In this document: positions 15,409 through 24,780 of the stretch, in pieces
Position numbering within the stretch: position 1 is the first letter of the stretch
Layout of the letters: every line of letters starts with the position of its first letter
Assembly: GCA_016716745.1 (NCBI GenBank)
Contig: JADJVD010000015.1
Location: 62,001 to 126,000, forward strand
Length of the DNA stretch: 64,000 nt
From: Hyphomicrobiales bacterium
Lineage (GTDB): Bacteria; Pseudomonadota; Alphaproteobacteria; Rhizobiales; Beijerinckiaceae
Reading direction: 5' to 3'
Made by a program: the position numbers and the translations under genes
Notes under the pieces: model-generated
The model's input: only the letters and a program-made list of their open reading frames with translations
What the model was told of the DNA's origin: nothing
The model's database searches: none

Positions 15409-17880
15409 ATGCGCGCCTTTTCGACGCCCCTGCCGATCGACGCCGTGCTCGGCGACCTCGCCGCCGCCCTGCGCGCGGGGACGAACGCCGTGCTCGTCGC
15501 CCCGCCGGGCGCGGGCAAGACGACGCGCGTTCCGCTGGCGCTGATCGACGAGCCGTGGATCGCGGGGCGCAAGTTGATCGTGCTGGAGCCGCGCAGGCTG
15601 GCCGCACGCGCCGCCGCCGAACGCATGGCGCGCACGCTCGGCGAGGAGGTCGGCGAGACGGTCGGCCTGCGCGTGCGGCTCGGCTCGAAAGTGTCCGCGC
15701 GGACGCGCATCGAGATCGTCACCGAGGGCGTGTTCGCGCGGATGATCCTCGACGATCCGGCGCTGGACGGCGTCGCCGGCGTCCTCTTCGACGAGTTTCA
15801 CGAGCGCTCGCTCGACGCCGATCTCGGCCTTGCGCTGGCGCTCGACGCGCAGGCGGGTCTGCGCGACGACCTGCGCATTCTCGCCATGTCCGCGACGCTC
15901 GACGGCGCGCGCGTGGCGCGGCTTCTCGGCGATGCGCCCGTCGTCGAAAGCGAGGGCCGCGCCTACCCCGTGGAGACGCGCTACGTTTCGCGCGATCCGC
16001 GCGCGCGGATCGAGGACGAGGCGACGCGCGTCATCCTGCGCGCGCATGGCGAGGAGGCGGGCTCGATCCTCGCCTTCCTGCCGGGACAGGGCGAGATCGC
16101 GCGCCTCGCCGAACGGCTCGCCGAGCGACTGGCGGGAACGGCCACCGAGATCGCCCCGCTCTATGGCGCGATGGACCGCGCGGCGCAGGACCGGGCGGTG
16201 GCGCCGACGAGACCGGGTCAGCGCAAGATCGTGCTCGCGACCTCCATCGCCGAGACATCGCTCACCATCGAGGGCGTGCGGGTCGTCGTCGATTCGGGAC
16301 TGGCGCGGGCGCCGCGCTTCGAGCCCGATCTCGGGCTGACGCGGCTCGAGACGGTGCGCGTCTCGCGCGCCTCGGCCGATCAGCGGCGCGGCCGCGCCGG
16401 GCGCACGGAGCCGGGCGTCTGTTATCGCATGTGGGAGGAGGCGGCGACGCTCTCGCTCGAGGCCTTCGCCAGGCCCGAGATCCTGTCTGCCGATCTGTCC
16501 GGCCTCGTCCTCGATCTGGCGCAGTGGGGCGAGCGAGAGCCGGGCCGGCTCGCCTGGCTCGATCCTCCGCCGGCCCCCGCCCTCGCCGAGGCGCGGACGC
16601 TGCTGCTGTCGCTCGGCGCGCTCGATCGCGACGGCGCGATCACGCCGCGCGGCCGCGCCATCCGCGCGCTGGCGCTGCCGCCGCGCCTTGCGGCGATGGT
16701 GGTCGCGGCGGGCGAAGCGGGCGAGGCGGGGCTCGCGGCCGACGTCGCGGCGACGCTGGTCGAGCGTGGGCTCGGCGGCGACGGCGCCGACGTCGCCCGG
16801 CGCGTCGAGCGATTTCGGCGCGACCGCTCGCAGCGGGCGGGCGACGCTCGGCGCCTCGCGCAGAACTGGGCGCGGCAGGCCGGCGGCAAGGGGAGCGGCG
16901 CCGGCGAACCCGACCATGCCGGCCGCTGGATCGCCGTCGCCTATCCCGACCGAATCGCCAAGGCGCGCGGCAAGGCCGGCGAGTTCCTGATGGCGAACGG
17001 CCGCGCCGCCGCGCTGGAGCCGCATGAGGGCCTGGCGCGCGAGCCCTATCTCGCCATCGCCGAAATCGCGGGCCGCGCCGGCGCGGCGCGCATTCTGGCG
17101 GCGGCGGCGCTGTCGGAAACCGATCTCGAAGCAGTGGCGGGCGCCGGGATCGAGACGCGCGAGGAGGTGGCGTTCGACCGGCAGGCCGCGGCCCTGCGCG
17201 CCCGGCGCGTGCGCCGGCTCGGCGCCATCGCGCTGGCCGAGCAGCCGCTGCCGGCGGCGACGCACGAGAATGCGCCGCGCATCCTCGCCGAAGGGATCGC
17301 CGCGCTCGGGATCGCGCGGCTGCCCTGGACGAAGGCGCTGACGCAATGGCGCGACCGCGTCGGTTTTCTGCGCCGCGCCGAGGGCGAGGAATGGCCGGAC
17401 CTGTCGGACGCCGCGCTGGCGACGTCGGCCGCCGACTGGCTGGCGCCGCATCTCAACGGCAAGACCGCGCTGGCCGACATTGGCGCCGACGATCTCGACG
17501 CTGCGCTGAAGGCGATGCTGGCGTGGGACATGCAGCGCCGGCTCGATTCAGAGGCGCCGACGCATTTCGAGGCGCCGACCGGCTCGCGCGTCGCCGTCGA
17601 CTACGAGGCCGAGGCGGGGCCGACGATCGCGATCCGGGTGCAGGAGCTTTACGGCCTGTCGGCCCACCCCGCTCTAGCGGGCGGGCGCGTTCCGCTGACG
17701 CTGTCGCTGCTGTCGCCGGCGCACCGGCCGATCCAGATCACCCGCGACCTGCCGGGGTTCTGGAAGGGCTCGTGGGCGGCGGTGAAGACGGAGATGAAGG
17801 GGCGCTATCCGCGCCATCTCTGGCCGGACGATCCCGCGGCCGCCGCGCCGACGACGCGCGCCAAGCCGCGGGGAACCTGA
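15409..17880 (+). CDS. hrpB: ATP-dependent helicase HrpB
   Basis: An 823-residue DExH-box helicase. Walker A is APPGAGKTTR (residues 31-40), the DEFH box is at 128-131, motif III is SAT in AMSATLDG, and motif VI is QRRGRAGRTEPG. The C-terminal region matches the HrpB-specific domain, ending in TRDLPGFWKGSWAAVKTEMK and the proline-rich ramp RYPRHLWPDDP. Bacterial HrpB is a putative RNA helicase of poorly known function. It starts 24 bp from the head of the islet remnant on the opposite strand and converges on the DUF1127 gene. Confidence 0.96.
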   Translation: MRAFSTPLPIDAVLGDLAAALRAGTNAVLVAPPGAGKTTRVPLALIDEPWIAGRKLIVLEPRRLAARAAAERMARTLGEEVGETVGLRVRLGSKVSARTRIEIVTEGVFARMILDDPALDGVAGVLFDEFHERSLDADLGLALALDAQAGLRDDLRILAMSATLDGARVARLLGDAPVVESEGRAYPVETRYVSRDPRARIEDEATRVILRAHGEEAGSILAFLPGQGEIARLAERLAERLAGTATEIAPLYGAMDRAAQDRAVAPTRPGQRKIVLATSIAETSLTIEGVRVVVDSGLARAPRFEPDLGLTRLETVRVSRASADQRRGRAGRTEPGVCYRMWEEAATLSLEAFARPEILSADLSGLVLDLAQWGEREPGRLAWLDPPPAPALAEARTLLLSLGALDRDGAITPRGRAIRALALPPRLAAMVVAAGEAGEAGLAADVAATLVERGLGGDGADVARRVERFRRDRSQRAGDARRLAQNWARQAGGKGSGAGEPDHAGRWIAVAYPDRIAKARGKAGEFLMANGRAAALEPHEGLAREPYLAIAEIAGRAGAARILAAAALSETDLEAVAGAGIETREEVAFDRQAAALRARRVRRLGAIALAEQPLPAATHENAPRILAEGIAALGIARLPWTKALTQWRDRVGFLRRAEGEEWPDLSDAALATSAADWLAPHLNGKTALADIGADDLDAALKAMLAWDMQRRLDSEAPTHFEAPTGSRVAVDYEAEAGPTIAIRVQELYGLSAHPALAGGRVPLTLSLLSPAHRPIQITRDLPGFWKGSWAAVKTEMKGRYPRHLWPDDPAAAAPTTRAKPRGT

Positions 17881-17884
17881 CCGG

Positions 17885-18184
17885 TCAGTGCGCCCGGCGG
17901 GCGCGCTCGGCGGCGCGCTCGGCGAACAGCCGGGTCGGGTCGGAATCGAGCGGCAGCGCCGTGGCGTCGCGCAGATCCTGACGGCTGAGGCCGATGTCGG
18001 ACAGTTCGTTGTCCGTCATCGAGGACAGGCAACTCAGGTCGCGCCGCGTCCTCATCACATGCGCCGGCCAGGCCAGCGCGCGCGCGAAGCTCGCGCCGAT
18101 GCCGGCGAACAGGGCGAGGCCAGGTCCGCGCGGACGGCGCAGGACAAGGAATCCCGAGTTCATGGGGAAGCGGATCGTCGTCAT
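17885..18184 (-). CDS. DUF1127 domain protein
   Basis: A 99-residue protein starting at ATG 18184 (MTTIRFPMN). The DUF1127 motif LSCLSSMTDNELSDIGLSRQDL is in the second half, with one hydrophobic segment before it (GLALFAGIGASFARALAW). DUF1127 proteins are small, often basic, and in some alphaproteobacteria bind RNA and affect stress or phosphate physiology. It is divergent from a LysR regulator, the arrangement usual for this family, so LysR control is likely. Confidence 0.9.
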   Translation of the reverse strand: MTTIRFPMNSGFLVLRRPRGPGLALFAGIGASFARALAWPAHVMRTRRDLSCLSSMTDNELSDIGLSRQDLRDATALPLDSDPTRLFAERAAERARRAH

Positions 18185-18283
18185 CGTTTCCTCCCGTTCG
18201 GCCGCGAGGCTCGCCGCGGCGGGTGTCGATGGCGTGACGATGCGCCCGTTCGATTGATCTTTCCAACGAATGTTTGTAACTTG

Positions 18284-18306
18284 ATCCATCGCGTTTGTTG
18301 ATGGAT
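18284..18306. promoter_or_regulatory. Candidate LysR operator
   Basis: A perfect 7-bp inverted repeat, ATCCATC (18284-18290) and GATGGAT (18300-18306), separated by 9 bases, in the 138-bp divergent gap. It lies 17 bp ahead of the LysR start. The surrounding DNA is less GC-rich than the genes. This fits an autoregulatory LysR site that could also act on the DUF1127 gene, but binding is inferred only from symmetry and position. Confidence 0.5.
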
Positions 18307-18322
18307 TGCCAAGGAGCTTCCC

Positions 18323-19225
18323 ATGCTCGACACCGACCAGCTCCGCTCCTTCCTTTCCATCGTCGACACGGGCTCCTTCACCCGCGCCGCGGAGCGGGTG
18401 AACAAGACGCAGTCGGCCGTCTCGATGCAGATCCGCCGGCTCGAGGAGCAGCTCGGCCGCCCGCTCTTCGCCAAGCAGGGGCGCGGCGTGCGCCTCTCGC
18501 GAGACGGCGAAACGCTGGTCGACTATGCGCGCGAGATGCTGCGGATCGAGGCCTCGGCGCTCGCCGCCGTCGCCGACAAGGCGCTCGCCGGCCATGTCGT
18601 GCTCGGTCTGCCGGACGATTACGCCGACTGGCTGCTGGCCGACGTGGTGAAGCAGTTCTCGCGCTCGCATCCGCTCGTCGAGCTGTCGATCATTTGCGAC
18701 AACTCGACGCAACTGGTCGACCGCGTCGCCTCGCGCGAGCTCGACATCGCGGTGATCACCGCTTCCGACGACGAGCGCGTTCCGCAGGTGGAGGTGATCG
18801 CCCGCCGCAGGCTGCGCTGGATCGGCAGCCGGCGCTTCTGCCCGCCGGAGCGGCCGCAGCCGTTGCCGCTCGCGCTCGACGGCCCGTCCTGCTGCTGGCG
18901 GCGCGCCGCCGTCGGCGCGCTGAACAAGGCGGGGATCGCGCATCGGCTCGTCGTCGTGTCGCGCTCGCGCGCGGCGATCATGCCGATCGTCGAGGCGGGG
19001 CTGGCGCTCGCCGTGCTGCCGCCGGGCGCGGTGCACGGCGACTTGCGCATCGTCGATTCCGACTACGATCTGCCGTCGCTGCCCGACATCGAGGTCGGCG
19101 TGCTGATGAAGCCGGGCGCGCCCTCGCGCGAGGCGCGCGCGCTCGCCAATGTCATCCGCCTCGTCGCCGCCAGCCAGAGCGAAACGCCGGCCTATCCGCA
19201 AACGCGCGCGGCCGCGGCGAGCTGA
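18323..19225 (+). CDS. LysR-family transcriptional regulator
   Basis: A 300-residue LTTR. The N-terminal helix-turn-helix is clear: LRSFLSIVDTGSFTRAAERV, NKTQSAVSMQIRRLEEQLG and PLFAKQGRGVRLSRDGE. The rest is a periplasmic-binding-protein-like effector domain. It is divergent from the DUF1127 gene and lies 67 bp ahead of the cytochrome operon on the same strand, so it might regulate either. The pairing with DUF1127 is the more common one. Confidence 0.92.
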   Translation: MLDTDQLRSFLSIVDTGSFTRAAERVNKTQSAVSMQIRRLEEQLGRPLFAKQGRGVRLSRDGETLVDYAREMLRIEASALAAVADKALAGHVVLGLPDDYADWLLADVVKQFSRSHPLVELSIICDNSTQLVDRVASRELDIAVITASDDERVPQVEVIARRRLRWIGSRRFCPPERPQPLPLALDGPSCCWRRAAVGALNKAGIAHRLVVVSRSRAAIMPIVEAGLALAVLPPGAVHGDLRIVDSDYDLPSLPDIEVGVLMKPGAPSREARALANVIRLVAASQSETPAYPQTRAAAAS

Positions 19226-19292
19226 GAGCGCCGTCAGCGTTCGGTCAGCCGCGCCGGCCTAGCTTCGCGCCGTCTCCACGAGGCGGAGCGAG

Positions 19293-20450
19293 ATGGCGGA
19301 CGCGACTCACATCGACATCACACTGACCGACGACGCGACGCGGGCGCCGCGCGTGCGCGTGTGGGATCGCTTCGTGCGTCTGTTCCACTGGTCGCTCGCC
19401 GCGAGCGTCGCCATCGCGCTGGCGACGGGATTCGTCGGCGGACCGCGCCTTCTCGTCGCGCATCTGGTCGCCGGCGTTCTCGCCGCCGCGCTCGTCGTCG
19501 CGCGGCTGGCGTGGGGTTTCCTCGGGCCGCGCCATGCGCGCTTTGCCGATTTCGTCGTCGGCCCCGGCGCGACGATCGCGCATCTGCGCGCGGCGCTGGC
19601 GGGCCGGCCCTCGCATCATCTCGGGCACAACCCGCTCGGCGGCGCGATGGTCGTGGCGCTGATGCTCGCCGTCGCGGCGCTGTCGCTCACCGGCGCCGTC
19701 GCGCTCGGCGGCGCGCTGAAGGAGGGCCCGCTCGCCGCGACGATCACCTTCGCGACGGGGCGGGCGGCGCGCGAGGCGCACGAATGGATCGCCTTCGCGC
19801 TGATCGGCCTGATCTCACTGCATCTGGCCGGCGTCGTCCTCGAGAGCCTGCGCACGAGTGAAAATCTCGCCGCCGCTATGATCACCGGCGACAAGCGCGC
19901 GCGGGGCGCGACGGCGCCCGCGATTGCGGCGCGGCCGACGCTCGCCGTCCTCGTCGTCGTCGCGATCTGCGCCGTCGCGACGCAACTCACCCTCGCCGGC
20001 ATGCGCCGCCCCGCGCTCGGCGTTCCAACCGCGCCGCTCGATGCGAGCTACGCGCGCGAATGCGGCGCCTGCCATGCCGCGCCCTCGCCCGCCATCGCCT
20101 CGTCGAAGACGTGGCGGCGGGTCATGGCGGGGCTCGACGATCACTACGGCGACAACGCCTCGCTCGACGCCGACACGGCGCGCGCGCTGTCCCAATATCT
20201 CGACGCCAACGCCGCCGAGCGATGGGACACGCAAGTCTCCCGCCGCGTCGGCGCGGCGAGCGTCGGCGAGGATCTGCGCGTCACCCGCACGCGCGCCTGG
20301 ACGCGCCTGCACGAAGACATCGCCCCCGCGACCTTCGCTGCGAAGCCGGTCGGCGGCGCGATCAATTGCGCGGCCTGCCATCGCGACGCGGCGACCGGCC
20401 GCTTCTCCGTCTTCGCCATCGACATTCCCCACGAAAGGACTGCGCCATGA
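19293..20450 (+). CDS. Cytochrome b561-type membrane protein fused to a diheme cytochrome c domain
   Basis: A 385-residue protein in two parts. Residues 20-190 form a four-helix cytochrome b with likely heme b histidines (RLFHWSL, AREAHEWIAF, LISLHLAGVV). After another helix (about 215-235) comes a periplasmic domain with two CxxCH sites, CGACH at 257-261 and CAACH at 359-363, resembling DHC. It should pass electrons from the quinone pool to periplasmic cytochromes. Its stop overlaps the ATG of the SHP-like gene (ATGA). In most known clusters cytochrome b and DHC are separate genes. Confidence 0.88.
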   Translation: MADATHIDITLTDDATRAPRVRVWDRFVRLFHWSLAASVAIALATGFVGGPRLLVAHLVAGVLAAALVVARLAWGFLGPRHARFADFVVGPGATIAHLRAALAGRPSHHLGHNPLGGAMVVALMLAVAALSLTGAVALGGALKEGPLAATITFATGRAAREAHEWIAFALIGLISLHLAGVVLESLRTSENLAAAMITGDKRARGATAPAIAARPTLAVLVVVAICAVATQLTLAGMRRPALGVPTAPLDASYARECGACHAAPSPAIASSKTWRRVMAGLDDHYGDNASLDADTARALSQYLDANAAERWDTQVSRRVGAASVGEDLRVTRTRAWTRLHEDIAPATFAAKPVGGAINCAACHRDAATGRFSVFAIDIPHERTAP

Positions 20451-20845
20451 CTCTCTCCTCCGCCGCGCGCGCCGCCGCGCTCGCGCTCGCCCTGGCCGCG
20501 ACCGCGGCCGCCGCCGCGACGCTCTCGCCCGGCCGACAGGCTGTCGTCGCCGCGCTCGGCGCCGGCGACGCGGCCGCCGGCAAGGCGTTCTTCTTCGCCC
20601 GGCACACGGGCGGCAAGGCGGACACGCCGGCCTGCACCGCCTGCCACACGACGGACCTGACGAAGGCGGGGCAGACGAAGGCCGGCAAGGCCATCGACCC
20701 GATGGCCGCCTCGCGCGCGCCCGACCGGTTCAGCGACCTCGCCACGGTCGAGAAATGGTTCCGGCGCAACTGCACCGACGTGCTCGGCCGCGAATGCACG
20801 AAATCCGAAAAGGCGAACGTCATCGCCTATCTGCTGTCGATCTGA
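20447..20845 (+). CDS. SHP-type (DUF1924) monoheme cytochrome c
   Basis: A 132-residue exported protein: signal peptide (residues 1-24), one heme c site CTACH (63-67), and FRRNCTDVLGREC near the C-terminus with two cysteines (109 and 117) that probably form a disulfide. This matches the sphaeroides heme protein family, in which an asparagine is the unusual sixth heme ligand and oxygen or NO can bind; Asn108, next to Cys109, is the candidate. It is coupled to the cytochrome b gene upstream, and the diheme gene starts 12 bp downstream. Confidence 0.86.
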   Translation: MTLSSAARAAALALALAATAAAAATLSPGRQAVVAALGAGDAAAGKAFFFARHTGGKADTPACTACHTTDLTKAGQTKAGKAIDPMAASRAPDRFSDLATVEKWFRRNCTDVLGRECTKSEKANVIAYLLSI

Positions 20846-20857
20846 GGAGACGCCGCG

Positions 20858-21358
20858 ATGCGCATCAACGCCACCTTCGTCGCCCTCCTCGCGCTCGGCG
20901 GCGCCGTCGTCGCGACGGCTGCGACGAGCCCGATCTTCGCCGAAGGCCTGCGGGCACGGCCCGTGCAGGACGCCCTGACGCGCAAGGAATGCGGGGCCTG
21001 TCACATGGTCTATCCGGCCGGGCTCCTGCCGGCGCGCTCATGGCGCGCCATGATGGGCGACCTCGAAAACCATTTCGGCGACAACGCCTCGCTCGAGGCG
21101 GACGCGACGCAGAAGATCGCCGCCTATCTCGAGGCCAACGCCGCCGACGCCGGCGGGGCGCGGCGGGCGAAGATCCTGCGCGATCTCGACGCCGCCGCCG
21201 CGCCGCTGCGCATCACCGAGACGCCGTTCTGGAAGCGCAAGCACGAGAAGCGCAATCGCGTCGCCGCCGCGACGCTGAAGCGCAAGGGCGCAAAATCGAA
21301 ATCCGACTGCAAGGCGTGCCACGAGGGCGCCGAGCAGGGCGTGTTCGAGGACGATTGA
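20858..21358 (+). CDS. Diheme cytochrome c (DHC family)
   Basis: A 166-residue exported protein with a signal peptide (residues 1-29) and two heme c sites, CGACHMVYPAG (from residue 45) and CKACH (151-155). The core LPARSWRAMMGDLENHFGDN is shared with the C-terminal domain of the upstream fusion protein, so the operon holds two DHC-type domains. In known systems DHC donates electrons to SHP. It is the last gene of the three-gene operon and converges on mutM with a 3-bp gap. Confidence 0.9.
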   Translation: MRINATFVALLALGGAVVATAATSPIFAEGLRARPVQDALTRKECGACHMVYPAGLLPARSWRAMMGDLENHFGDNASLEADATQKIAAYLEANAADAGGARRAKILRDLDAAAAPLRITETPFWKRKHEKRNRVAAATLKRKGAKSKSDCKACHEGAEQGVFEDD

Positions 21359-21361
21359 GGC

Positions 21362-22244
21362 TCACCGCTGGCAGGCGGGGCAGAAGAAGGTGCTGCGGCC
21401 CGACTGCACGATGCGCGCGATGAGGCCGCGGCAGCCCGGCGTCGGGCAGGCCGCGCCCTCGCGGTCGTAGACGCGGAAGGCGTGCTGGAAATAGCCGAGC
21501 GAGCCGTCGGCCTGACGGTGATCGCGCAGCGACGAGCCGCCCGCCTCCACCGCCTCGGCCAGCACTTCCCCAATGCAACGCGCCAACAGATCGGCGCGCG
21601 CGGACGGCTTGCCGTCCTTGAGGGCGAGCGCGCCGGCGGCGCGGCGCGGCGACAAATGCGCGCGGTGCAGCGCCTCGCAGACATAGATGTTGCCGAGGCC
21701 CGCGATCAGCGACTGATCGAGCAGCGCGGCTTTCAGCGGCGCGGCCTTGCCGGCGAACAGGCGCGCCAGCGCCGCCCCGTCGAGCCCGCCGTCGAGCGGC
21801 TCGAGGCCCAGCCCCGCCAGATGTTTCGCCTCGGCCAGAGTGGCGGTCGGCGCGAGGTCCATGAAGCCGAAACGACGCGGATCGTTGTAGACGACGCGCG
21901 CGCCGTTCGAGAGGCGGAAGACGACATGATCGTGCGCGGCGTCCTTGCCGCGCGGATGGTGGAAGAGACCGGGGAGCGCGGCGCCCGCCTCCGCCTCGAT
22001 GCGGAAGGAGCCGGACATGCCCAGATGCATGATCAGCGTCTGCCCCGAATCGAGATCGGCGAGCAGATATTTGGCCCGCCGCCGCAGCGCCTCGACGCGC
22101 CGGCCCGCGAGCCGCGCCGCGAAATCGCGCGGCAGGGGAAAGCGCAGGTCCGGCCGGCGGGCGATGGCCTCGACGATGGACGCGCCCTCCATCGCAGGCT
22201 GAAGCCCGCGGCGGACGGTTTCGACTTCCGGCAGTTCGGGGCAT
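21362..22244 (-). CDS. mutM: Formamidopyrimidine-DNA glycosylase MutM, one apparent frameshift at codon 3
   Basis: MutM removes 8-oxoguanine from DNA. From ATG 22244 the bases read ATGCCCCGAACTGCC; dropping one C of the CCCC run (22238-22241 on the plus strand) restores MPELPEVETVRRGLQPAMEG, the invariant N-terminus with catalytic Pro2 and Glu3. An AGGAGG sequence precedes this ATG. The rest is intact, including HLGMSGSFRI, GLGNIYVCEALH and the zinc finger with CPTPGC and FFCPACQR. The repaired length is 293 residues. As written, translation could only begin internally and would lack the catalytic residues. Confidence 0.93.
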
Positions 22245-22380
22245 TGGGCCTCCTGGAACGGCGCGCCACCGGCGGGGCGAAAGCCTTGCGCCCTACATAG
22301 CCATCGCGGCTTGCCTTGGCGCTATGGTCCGCCGCCGCCGCCACGCCCGCGCCCCGCCCGTCCTCTGGGGCCCGACCGCC

Positions 22381-23151
22381 ATGACCCGCCGCCCCTCCCC
22401 AGCGGCCGGGCCGAAACCCATTTCGGCTTCGAGCGCGTGCCGCTCGGCGAGAAGCAGGCGCGCGTCGACGACGTGTTCCACAAGGTCGCCTCGCGCTACG
22501 ACCTGATGAACGACCTGATGTCCGGCGGCCTGCACCGGCTGTGGAAGGATGTTCTGGTGGCGCAGGTCAAGCCGTCGAAGCGCGGCCCCTTCGCCCATCT
22601 CGACGTCGCCGGCGGCACGGGCGACGTCGCCTTCCGCATCGCCCAGGCGGGCGGCCCGCAGACCCATGTGACCGTCCTCGACATCAACGGCGACATGCTG
22701 GCGGTCGGCCGCGAACGCGCCGAGACCCAGGGGCTCCGACGGGCTCGACTTCATCGAGGCCAACGCCGAGGAGCTGCCGCTGCCGGACAATGCCTTCGAC
22801 GCCTATACGATCGCCTTCGGCATCCGCAACGTGCCGCGCATCGACAAGGCGCTGCGCGAGGCGCACCGCGTGCTCAAGCGCGGCGGGCGCTTCCAGGCCC
22901 TCGAATTCTCGCATGTCGATCTGCCGGGGCTCGACAAGGTCTACGACGCCTATTCGTTCAACGTCATCCCGGCCATCGGGCGGATGGTGACGGGCGACGC
23001 GCAGCCCTATCGCTATCTCGTCGAGTCGATCCGCGAGTTTCCCAACGCCGAACGGTTCCGCACGATGATCGAGGCGGCGGGCTTCGCGCGCGCCTCCTAC
23101 GAGCGGCTGACCGGCGGGGTCGTCTGCATCCATTCCGGCTGGAAGCTCTGA
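22381..23151 (+). CDS. ubiE: UbiE demethylmenaquinone/ubiquinone C-methyltransferase, two apparent frameshifts
   Basis: UbiE is the SAM-dependent C-methyltransferase of ubiquinone synthesis. The body THFGFERVPLGEKQARVDDV, RYDLMNDLMSGGLHRLWKD and motif I LDVAGGTGD is typical. The only good ATG (22381) is in a different frame from THFGF, so a base seems missing near 22396-22400 in a C-rich run. A second shift at the GGGG run 22730-22733 separates AETQG from SDGLDFIEANAEELPLPDNA. The two corrections cancel, giving 256 residues, the normal size. ubiB starts 6 bp downstream. Confidence 0.9.
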
Positions 23152-23156
23152 GCGGC

Positions 23157-24730
23157 ATGGGATTTCTCGCCTCCATCGGCCCCGTTCTCCGGATGACGCG
23201 CGCCGGCTGGCTGCTGGCGCGAGAGGGCGTATTTTCGGGCGTCGATCCGACGCTGCTGCCGGCGGAGATGCGGCCTGCTCTCGCGCTCGCCAAGCTGTTC
23301 GCCAACGCGGCCGCAGCGCCGAACGACAGGACTCGCCCGCGCGATCGACCGGCTCGGCCCCTCCTATGTGAAGCTCGGGCAGTTCCTGGCGACGCGGCCG
23401 GACGTCGTCGGCCCGCAGGTGGTGCGCGACCTCGAGACCTTGCAGGACCGCATGGCGCCGTTTCCGCGCGCCGACGCGGTGGCGACGATCGAATCCTCCT
23501 TCGGCAAGCCGCTCTCCGAGATCTTCGTCGAGTTCGGCGAGCCGATGGCGGCCGCCTCGATCGCGCAGGTGCATCGCGCCCGCACGCGCGAGCGCGACGG
23601 CGCCTCGCGCGACGTTGCGGTGAAGGTGCTGCGGCCGGGCGTCGGCCGCCGCTTCCGCCGCGATCTCGCCGACATGATGTTCGGCGCGCGCCTCGCCGAA
23701 AAGCGCTCGGCCGAGGCGCGGCGGCTGCGCCTCGTCGAGGTCGTCGACGCTGGCCCGCTCGGTCAGCATCGAGATGGACTTCCGTCTGGAGGCGGCCGCC
23801 GCCAGCGAGTTCGCCGAAAACGTCGCCACCGACCACGATTTCCGCGTCCCCGACGTCGATTGGGACCGCACCGCCCGCGACGTGCTGACGATCGACTGGA
23901 TCGACGGCGCCGCGCTCTCGGACGAGGCGGCGCTGGCCGCCGCGCAGGTGGACCGGCGCGCGCTCGGGCGCACGGTCATCCAGTCCTTCCTGCGCCATGC
24001 GCTGCGCGACGGCTTCTTCCACGCCGACATGCATCAGGGAAACCTGTTCGTCGACGCGCAGGGCCGGCTCGTGGCGGTCGATTTCGGCATCATGGGCCGG
24101 CTCGGCCTGAAGGAGCGGCGCTTCCTCGCCGAAATCCTCTACGGCTTCATCGTGCGCGACTACATGCGCGTCGCCGTGGCGCATTTCGAGGCGGGCTATG
24201 TGCCGCGCAAGCACCGCATCGAGGATTTCGCGCAGGCGATCCGCGCCATCGGCGAGCCGATCCATTCGCGCACGGCCGACCAGATCTCGATGTCGAAGCT
24301 GCTGACGCTGCTGTTCGAGATCACCGCGCTGTTCGACATGAAGACGCGCACCGAGCTGGTGATGCTGCAAAAGACGATGGTCGTCGTCGAAGGCGTCGCG
24401 CGCACGCTCGATCCGCGTCTCGACATGTGGTCGACCTCCGAGCCGATGGTGGCGCGCTGGATCGACGAGAATCTCGGCCCGCAGGGCAAGCTCGAGGATC
24501 TCGGCCGCAGCCTCGGCGCCTTCGCCAAGGCGCTGCGCGAGGGGCCGGACATGCTGGAGCGGCTCGAACGCCTGAGCGAGCGCGCGATGCTGCTCGCCGA
24601 CCAGCCGGGGCTCGCCGTCGATCCGGCGACGATCGAGGCGCAGGCGCGCGCGAGCGCGCGGGCCGGACGCTGGCGCACGCTGGCGCTGTGGGCGATCGCG
24701 CTCGCCCTCGCCGCGATGGCGCTGACCTGA
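23157..24730 (+). CDS. ubiB: UbiB atypical kinase for ubiquinone synthesis, two apparent frameshifts
   Basis: UbiB is a membrane-associated, kinase-like ATPase needed for CoQ synthesis. Three frame blocks join: MGFLASIGPVLRMTRAG onward; AIDRLGPSYVKLGQFLATRP (the KxGQ motif) through VAVKVLRPGV; and TLARSVSIEMDFRLE to the end, with HADMHQGNLF and VDFGIMGR as the catalytic and metal motifs. One extra base near 23328 and one near 23746 explain both shifts. The C-terminus ends in a membrane helix (TLALWAIALALAAMAL). The repaired length is about 523 residues, normal for the family. Confidence 0.9.
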
Positions 24731-24780
24731 TGCGGGGCGGCGGGTTCGCCCCTATGATGGCGCGGAAGGGGGACGCAACG

